Origin: Bacteroidetes bacterium UBA4416
GTDB taxonomy: Bacteria > Bacteroidota > Bacteroidia > B-17B0 > Aurantibacillaceae
DNA length: 19,897 bases
NCBI GenBank assembly: GCA_002390745.1
Contig: DGQK01000063.1
Coordinates: 208,663-228,559, forward strand
Direction: 5' to 3'
Shown here one piece after another: positions 16,101-19,897 of this stretch. Position 1 is the first letter of the stretch. Each line of letters begins with the position of its first letter. Both the position numbers and the translations under genes were made by a program. The notes under the pieces were generated by a model. That model saw nothing but the letters and a program-made list of their open reading frames with translations, had not been told where the DNA came from and ran no database searches.

Positions 16101-17530
16101 ATTGGCCTGAACATCTTCCCTTCCACTCCTACGAGTGCCAGGATGGGCAGGTAGACGATCAGGATAATGATCTCTCCGAAAGCGGCAGAGCTTCTGATTT
16201 TAGATGCCGATTCATATACTTCCGTGTCCATCTCCTGCTGGGACAAGCGCCGGTTGAGATTCCGCAGCGACAAATGATGCAGCGTAGCTTCTACGATGAT
16301 CACGGCGCCATCCACGATCAACCCGAAATCGATGGCTCCAAGGCTCATTAAGTTTCCGGACACACCGAACAGGTTCATCATGGCTATGGCAAACAGCATG
16401 GCCAACGGAATCACGGAAGCCACCACCAGTCCGGCCCTGAAGTTCCCGAGCAAAAGCACGAGCACAAAGATGACAATGAGCGCGCCTTCTGCAAGGTTCC
16501 TGGTTACGGTGCCAATGGCATTATTGACGAGCTTCGTACGGTCGAGAAAGGGCTCGATGACCACTCCTTCCGGAAGTGTTTTCTCGATCTGGGCAATGCG
16601 CTCTTTGACGTTGGCAATTACTTTGGAGGAATTGGCTCCTTTGAGCATCATCACAATAGCCCCCACCACTTCGCCTTCGTTGTTGCGCGTCATGGCGCCG
16701 TAGCGTGTGGCGTGGCCATAACCGATCGTTGCCACATTGCGCATCAGCACCGGGATGCCGTTGGCATTGGTCTTAACAACGATGCGCTCAATATCCGCGA
16801 GGCTGCCGATCAGGCCTTCGCTGCGGATAAAATAGGCGTTCGGCTTCTTATCGATGTAAGCCCCTCCCGTGTTCTGATTGTTTCTCTGAAGTGCCGTGAA
16901 GACCTCGTCGATGCTGATGTTCATACTCCTGAGCTTGTCGGGGTCGAGGGCTATCTCGTATTGTTTCAGGTAGCCGCCGAAACTGCTGATATCGGCCACT
17001 CCTTCGGTACCCAGGAGCTGGCGCCGCACGATCCAGTCCTGAATGGTACGCAGCTCCATTGCGGAATATTTGTTCTCATAACCTTCTTTTGTATGGATCA
17101 CATACTGGTAAATTTCTCCAAGCCCCGTGGTGAGAGGCGCCAGCTCGGGCAGGCCCGCCCCGGCGGGAATGATGGTTTTGGCTTCAGCCAGGCGCTCGTT
17201 GACCTGCTGCCGCGCCCAATACACGTCAACATGCTCTTTGAAGACAATGGTGACCACCGAAAGGCCGAAACGGGAAAATGACCTGACCTCTTCAATGCCG
17301 GGAATGGTGGCCATGGTTTGCTCCACCGGGAACGTCACGAGGCGCTCGATCTCCTGAGCTGCCAGCGAGGGAGAAACTGTAATGACCTGCACCTGGTTGT
17401 TGGTGATATCGGGGACGGCATCAATGGGCAGCTGCTTCAGCGAATAGGCTCCCCAGATGATAAGGGCCAACGTGAACAGCCCTACCACCAGTTTGTTTTT
17501 AATAGAAAAGTGAATAACCTTATCTAACAT
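13172..17530 (-). CDS. CzcA/CusA-type heavy-metal RND pump fused to a TolC-type outer-membrane channel
   Basis: A 1452-residue fusion. Residues 1-1036 are a complete HME-RND pump: N-terminal FSIKNKLVVGLFTLAL, the proton-relay motif of segment 4, DFGLIVDGAVIIVE, with Asp401, Asp407 and Glu414, and the last segment block LLTLLVLPVLYFLFEKM. A short link (GKTPAP) leads to a new hydrophobic stretch at about 1040-1056 (LVTVMIALMLMPVYG) and then a TolC/OEP-type helical channel domain from 1060 to 1452, ending ITLEFLTGKN. Such CzcA-TolC fusions are seen in Bacteroidota. Residues after EGDF (AVETRV) lack the Met found in CusA, so a divalent metal such as Zn, Co or Ni is more likely than Cu/Ag (inference). 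Export would use proton influx. The adaptor follows 65 bp downstream. Confidence 0.93.
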   Translation of the reverse strand: MLDKVIHFSIKNKLVVGLFTLALIIWGAYSLKQLPIDAVPDITNNQVQVITVSPSLAAQEIERLVTFPVEQTMATIPGIEEVRSFSRFGLSVVTIVFKEHVDVYWARQQVNERLAEAKTIIPAGAGLPELAPLTTGLGEIYQYVIHTKEGYENKYSAMELRTIQDWIVRRQLLGTEGVADISSFGGYLKQYEIALDPDKLRSMNISIDEVFTALQRNNQNTGGAYIDKKPNAYFIRSEGLIGSLADIERIVVKTNANGIPVLMRNVATIGYGHATRYGAMTRNNEGEVVGAIVMMLKGANSSKVIANVKERIAQIEKTLPEGVVIEPFLDRTKLVNNAIGTVTRNLAEGALIVIFVLVLLLGNFRAGLVVASVIPLAMLFAIAMMNLFGVSGNLMSLGAIDFGLIVDGAVIIVEATLHHLSLRNLNRRLSQQEMDTEVYESASKIRSSAAFGEIIILIVYLPILALVGVEGKMFRPMAQTVSFAILGAFILSLTYVPMISALFLNKNTVYKQSVSDRIMAFFQRLYSPAILAALKRKALVVTLAFILFAGSVLVFLNMGGEFIPTLDEGDFAVETRVLTGSSISQTIEAALRASKILTEKFPEVKEVIGKIGSGEIPTDPMPVEACDLMVILKDKSEWTSASTRDELAGKMSEALEAIPGVTYGFQQPIQMRFNELMTGAKQDVVIKIYGEDLDRLTEYAAKLGKLAAGINGAQDLYIEQVTGQEQIVINYDRDRIAQFGLNIEDINRVIRAAFAGESAGLVYEGEKRFDLVVRLEKENRQSITDISNLFVTAPNGNQVPVSQLAEVKLVVSPSQIQRDDAKRRITIGFNVRGRDVESVVKEMQDNVQRNIQFSPGYYPTYGGTFKNLIEARQRLAIAVPVALLLIFLLLYFTFRSLKQSLLIFTAIPLSAIGGVFALWLRGMPFSISAGVGFIALFGVAVLNGIVLIAEFNHLKKEGMTDLTGIILKGTGTRLRPVIMTALVASLGFLPMALSHGSGAEVQKPLATVVIGGLFTATLLTLLVLPVLYFLFEKMAKGKTPAPLVTVMIALMLMPVYGKSQNAPATGLQTLVDEALKNNAGLRAAAYELDYSKAIQRTSTDIGKTSILLMHGQYNSLNADNNISISQGIPFPTVFSSQAKLNKAMVKGSELRQQVTRNELVSQLKSAWHQWQYLQALRQLLYSQDSIYSAFLKAAELRLKTGETNLLEKTTAETRFMEVKNLLVQNASDIRVSEAQLQALVNGKQAIWLREEPLVKLELSFPADSTVYEQNPALAYVKQQVEISHNQQKLEAAKVLPDFNVGYFNQSLIGYQNVNGADQYFDASKRFTGFQVGISVPLWFGPQAARVKAAGINREVVQSNYEQYQVTVESQYRQAVQEYLKYRNTMAYYESSALPNASLLIKQADAAFKSGEIAYTEYLQALRNALSIRESYLLALSQYNQSIITLEFLTGKN

Positions 17531-17660
17531 AGCTTATGGAATTAATGCTTCATGAATGCGCCAGGCATGGCAATGCCGTTCGGGCGGATGTAAAGCGGTA
17601 AATAAATTGTAAAGAGTATGAAGGACATGAGCTGTCCGCCTCCAGGATGCTGAAGGAAAG

Positions 17661-18059
17661 TTAAGCGAATTTCGGCGGCTGCCAGACAGGAGGAGAACTG
17701 ATGCTGAAGACCTTATCGTTCTCGGTGGTATAGCTTTGGGTAATGGCTGTTACAACGCCAAAATCAATAGCCTGTATTGAAGGAATAAAGGCCAGGACCG
17801 GCGCATGTGCGCTCACACAGCAGCTGTCACAGTGTTTAAAAGGCAGGTTGCAATCGCTATCTTCTCCACGGTGCTCTTCTTCTATATGACTGCCGGAATA
17901 ATGCTGTACCAGGTAATCGTTGAAATTGCGCTGGTCGTGATGGGTGTAAAAGTGGTGGTAATAATGTGTGAAGAGTTTAGGCAGCCTGATGAGCTCTTCT
18001 GCAAATGAATTGCTTGTGAGAAACTGCAACAACAGGAATATGGCCGTGATCTTTTTCAA
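17661..18059 (-). CDS. Small exported His/Cys-rich protein at the head of the metal-efflux operon
   Basis: A 132-residue protein read from a TTG at 18059: MKKITAIFLLLQFLTSNSFA is a good signal peptide, with the AEE junction at 20-22. The mature part has a His cluster at 32-41 (HYYHHFYTHH), more His at 53, 58 and 63, the motif CNLPFKHCDSCC at 70-81, and the C-terminal WQPPKFA. Such residues suit metal binding. Proteins with an LPFK motif and a WQPPK-like end often sit beside cus/czc pumps in Bacteroidota, but no function is established that I know of. A longer frame to 18191 exists, but it would run into the HxlR gene in another frame and has no signal peptide at its start. The pump starts 130 bp downstream. 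Confidence 0.7.
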   Translation of the reverse strand: MKKITAIFLLLQFLTSNSFAEELIRLPKLFTHYYHHFYTHHDQRNFNDYLVQHYSGSHIEEEHRGEDSDCNLPFKHCDSCCVSAHAPVLAFIPSIQAIDFGVVTAITQSYTTENDKVFSISSPPVWQPPKFA

Positions 18060-18064
18060 CAGAT

Positions 18065-18072
18065 CAAATATA
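18065..18072 (-). promoter_or_regulatory. Candidate -7 box (TATATTTG) for the metal-efflux operon
   Basis: On the minus strand TATATTTG matches the Bacteroidota -7 consensus TAnnTTTG. It ends 5 bp before the TTG start at 18059, which would give a nearly leaderless transcript. No matching -33 TTTG was seen, so the call is weak. Confidence 0.3.
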
Positions 18073-18111
18073 GGAATATTTTGGAAAATGAGCCGGACAC
18101 CGGTTCGCGAA

Positions 18112-18450
18112 TCATTTCCCGATGATCTTCTTCCGGTGCGCCAGGCCCCAGAAGTGCAGTTCGTCCATGACCTTTTCCAGCGAGCGGCCATGTGCAGTGA
18201 TGTTGTATTCTACGGTTGGCGGGAAGGTATCGTATACATTCCGCGTGACCAGCTTGTTCTGCTCCAGGTGCTTCAGCTCCTTCGACAGCATTTTATCGGT
18301 AATACCACTCACCTCTTTCGAGATCTCTTTAAAGCGTTTGGGCCCTGCCGACAGGGAAAATAAGATCAACAGTTTCCACTTGCCTTCCAGCGCCTCCAAC
18401 GCATCCTTTATAGAAAGCGCCGTTTTTGGGCATCCGCCTTTGCTCAGCAT
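18112..18450 (-). CDS. HxlR-family winged-helix transcriptional regulator
   Basis: A 112-residue regulator. From the ATG at 18450: MLSKGGCPKTALSIKDALEA has the Cys-Pro near the N-terminus (Cys7), typical of HxlR proteins and in some members a redox or electrophile sensor. The winged helix follows (LEGKWKLLILFSLSAGPKRFKEISKEVSGITDKMLSKELKHLEQNKLV), then the wing TVEYNITAHGRSLEKVMDEL. In-frame codons continue upstream to 18558 without a stop, but they pass through the divergent operator region, so the internal ATG is the start. It faces the DoxX-like gene across 110 bp, and it probably represses both that gene and itself. It ends 52 bp before the small exported protein on the same strand. Confidence 0.9.
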   Translation of the reverse strand: MLSKGGCPKTALSIKDALEALEGKWKLLILFSLSAGPKRFKEISKEVSGITDKMLSKELKHLEQNKLVTRNVYDTFPPTVEYNITAHGRSLEKVMDELHFWGLAHRKKIIGK

Positions 18451-18470
18451 ATTGTTTTGTGTTTGCGTTA

Positions 18471-18521
18471 CTATCCCGTTGGATAGCGCTATCCGCCAGG
18501 ATAGTACTATCATCGGGATAG
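18471..18521. promoter_or_regulatory. Cluster of six CTATCC/GGATAG half-sites (likely HxlR operator)
   Basis: Half-sites alternate: CTATCC 18471, GGATAG 18481, CTATCC 18489, GGATAG 18499, CTATCa 18507, GGATAG 18516. Two overlapping palindromes, GGATAGCGCTATCC (18481-18494) and GATAGTACTATC (18500-18511), are centred 18 bp apart, and CTATCCCG/CGGGATAG frames the whole block. It is symmetric about 18496 and sits between the divergent regulator and DoxX-like gene. Confidence 0.75.
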
Positions 18522-18553
18522 CAAAGGTAGTTACTTTTACGGCATCTGAAAAA
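18522..18553 (-). promoter_or_regulatory. Candidate promoter of the HxlR gene
   Basis: On the minus strand TACCTTTG (18522-18529) matches the -7 consensus TAnnTTTG, with a TTTTTC stretch (18548-18553) 18 bp upstream as a possible -33 element. Transcription would start near 18515, inside the operator cluster, so a bound repressor would block it. Confidence 0.4.
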
Positions 18554-18560
18554 TACATTT

Positions 18561-18971
18561 ATGACAAGCACACAATCACCTTCGAAAGCCCTGCACATCA
18601 GCCTATGGGTATTACAGGCACTCTTAGCGGCAACGCTGATCTGGGCAGCAGTACTAAAACTTGGAAAAACGCCCCCGGAGCTGGCTGCCATGTGGCCCTG
18701 GGCCGGCGAGGTATCTCCCTCCCTGGTAAAGCTCACGGGCGTTGCCGATCTCCTGGGTGGTATCGGCCTGATCTTCCCTGCCCTGCTCCGCATAAAACCG
18801 GTATTGACGCCTGTAGCAGCCCTGGGTATTGTGGTGCTCATGGTTTGTGCCGGCGTCTTTCACATCATGAGAGGCGAGGCATCACAGATTGGCTTTAACA
18901 TGGTGGTTGCAGGCATCGCTGCGTTTATTGCCTGGGGAAGATTCACAAAAGTGGCACCTGCGAACCGATAA
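18561..18971 (+). CDS. DoxX-family integral membrane protein
   Basis: A 136-residue membrane protein with four predicted segments at about 12-32, 55-75, 79-101 and 108-126. The pattern LWVLQALLAATLIWAAVLKL, then LVKLTGVADLLGGIGLIFPALL, fits DoxX. DoxX-type proteins are often tied to quinone or thiol redox homeostasis and are commonly controlled by an adjacent HxlR or MarR regulator, as here (divergent, 110 bp). The operator cluster covers the region just upstream. The start ATG lies 39 bp after the last half-site. The 3' end is 13 bp from the end of the convergent gene. Confidence 0.85.
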   Translation: MTSTQSPSKALHISLWVLQALLAATLIWAAVLKLGKTPPELAAMWPWAGEVSPSLVKLTGVADLLGGIGLIFPALLRIKPVLTPVAALGIVVLMVCAGVFHIMRGEASQIGFNMVVAGIAAFIAWGRFTKVAPANR

Positions 18972-18984
18972 ACCAAAAAGGGAT

Positions 18985-19743
18985 TCACTGTTCATCCACC
19001 ATGAGCCTGATCTTATAACGGTAAAAGCCTGAGAAGCTATCTTCTTCCTTTATCAATTCCCGGCTTTGTTTGGAGATCCAGAAGCGCTGATAGCCGGCCG
19101 GCTTTGCAACAGCATAGTTCAGTACCCAGCAACTCACCGGATTTCCGGCAATGGTGAGCACCTCACTTTTAAGCACTTCATACAACTCTTCTTTCGGCGT
19201 TTCGTAACCGGGCTCGTAGAATTTTATTTTGAAGACGGTATGTTCTTTGAATGGCAATAAGGGAAAAATGACCAGGTCGGAATGCCAGTTCAAAAAAGGC
19301 TCAGCCAGGGAGGCCTTAAAGCTCACTGTCTCTTTTTGTTTCTGCGCTTCGTTGACAGGGCCTTCAAACGTCACTTCCTTTTTCCGGAAATTGAAATGCT
19401 CTGTAAAGCCTTTGTGTTTCCACCAGGCCGTATGCTGAATGCTTTTCATCGTGTTATCCTCAAAAAAGGCAGAGGCCGTATGGATAACCGTATCTGCCTG
19501 CCAGCTCTGCATCACACGGATACAAGGCTCGCCATCGATCTGGTCTTTTTGCACTTTGATATTCACCAGTGTTGTATGCTTTACCGGCCCATCTTTGCTC
19601 TCCTTATTGTACATGAGGTAATTCATGTTCCCATAATTCAAATGCTTGGTGCTCAGATGAGCGGCATCAATTCTGACGGTGTCTTTTTTCTGGGCCTTGA
19701 GGCATAAGGAGCTCATCAAAAGCAGGATAAGGTGTGGCTTCAT
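18985..19743 (-). CDS. Secreted protein of unknown function
   Basis: A 252-residue protein with a short signal peptide (MKPHLILLLMSSLCLKAQ, cleavage probably after AQ at 17-18). There is no clear lipobox. The mature part looks mostly beta, with repeated strands such as TTLVNIKVQ, FNFRKKEVTFEG and YRYKIRLMVDE, and it shows WISKQSRELIKEEDSF near the end, a pattern seen in DUF3108-like or LolA/LolB-like folds, though this was not confirmed. It is probably periplasmic or outer-membrane-associated. It is convergent with the DoxX-like gene, and the 154 bp upstream to the window edge contain no recognisable gene start. Confidence 0.75.
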   Translation of the reverse strand: MKPHLILLLMSSLCLKAQKKDTVRIDAAHLSTKHLNYGNMNYLMYNKESKDGPVKHTTLVNIKVQKDQIDGEPCIRVMQSWQADTVIHTASAFFEDNTMKSIQHTAWWKHKGFTEHFNFRKKEVTFEGPVNEAQKQKETVSFKASLAEPFLNWHSDLVIFPLLPFKEHTVFKIKFYEPGYETPKEELYEVLKSEVLTIAGNPVSCWVLNYAVAKPAGYQRFWISKQSRELIKEEDSFSGFYRYKIRLMVDEQ

Positions 19744-19897
19744 GATCTATCGTTGGATGCTCCCAATAATACGGGCGATTTGAAAAAGATCAAATACCTG
19801 TGATAAGGTAATTTATAAAGTACTAGAAGCCATCTCAAAAATACCTGTTGCCTCTTTGCGCGTCTTCTCCATTCATGCTTCGTTTCTTTTCTAGCCC
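19744..19897. other. Right-edge intergenic stretch
   Basis: No complete gene is seen. Two minus-strand frames stay open from the window edge: one stops at about 19837 (residues ...GNRYF), the other runs on to about 19741. Either might be the 3' end of a gene beyond the window. TATTTTTG (minus, 19836-19843) matches the -7 consensus, but no -33 element was found. Confidence 0.25.

Noticed and set aside
17623..17637. GGACA/TGTCC hairpin between the pump and the small exported protein
   Set aside because: The stem is only 5 bp and no T-run follows on the minus strand, so it is not a convincing terminator.
17661..18191. 176-residue version of the small exported protein
   Set aside because: Its first 44 codons overlap the HxlR gene in another frame and hold no signal peptide; the TTG at 18059 gives a proper one.
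18122..18898. 258-residue plus-strand frame across the HxlR and DoxX-like genes
   Set aside because: It runs antisense to HxlR, through the operator and out of frame over DoxX, which shows clear membrane segments in its own frame.

Overview
The window looks like chromosomal DNA of a Bacteroidota bacterium, probably of the Chitinophaga/Cytophaga type. The grounds are a DUF4382 lipoprotein, a GyrI-like stand-alone domain, a CzcA-type RND pump fused to a TolC-type domain, CHASE3 and poly-HAMP kinases packed together, a poor match to Shine-Dalgarno rules at most starts, and several TAnnTTTG (-7 type) boxes. This is inference from gene content; no rRNA or tRNA is present to fix the taxon.

Region 1 (1-7033, + strand) is a signalling cluster. 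It holds the 3' part of a poly-HAMP/GAF hybrid histidine kinase with three receiver domains, a receiver-histidine kinase, a membrane CHASE3-HAMP histidine kinase and a stand-alone Rcp1-like receiver, closed by a small secreted protein. The four signalling genes are tightly spaced (3 bp gap, ATGA overlap, 38 bp) and probably form one operon. No Hpt domain or DNA-binding output is visible, so the downstream target is unknown.

Region 2 (7034-10939, mostly - strand) holds small accessory genes: a GyrI-like ligand-binding protein, a DUF1905/YdeI protein with a TfoX-N protein, a DUF6265-like lipoprotein, and a Nudix hydrolase coupled to an AraC-type regulator. Between the first of these lie unusual purine-rich 9-nt repeat arrays that start at or near stop codons, one of them interrupted by a GC-rich REP-like element.

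Region 3 (10940-18059, - strand) has a DUF4382 lipoprotein with a clear intrinsic terminator, then a heavy-metal efflux module. Read in the direction of transcription the module is a His/Cys-rich small exported protein, a 1452-residue RND pump fused to its outer-membrane channel, and a periplasmic adaptor lipoprotein. Together these would export a divalent metal across both membranes.

Region 4 (18112-19897) has an HxlR-family regulator divergent from a DoxX-family membrane protein, with six alternating CTATCC/GGATAG half-sites between them, and then a secreted protein of unknown function. The most noteworthy signals are the nonamer arrays, the pump-channel fusion with an internal signal-like segment, the small His/Cys-rich protein, and the multi-site operator.
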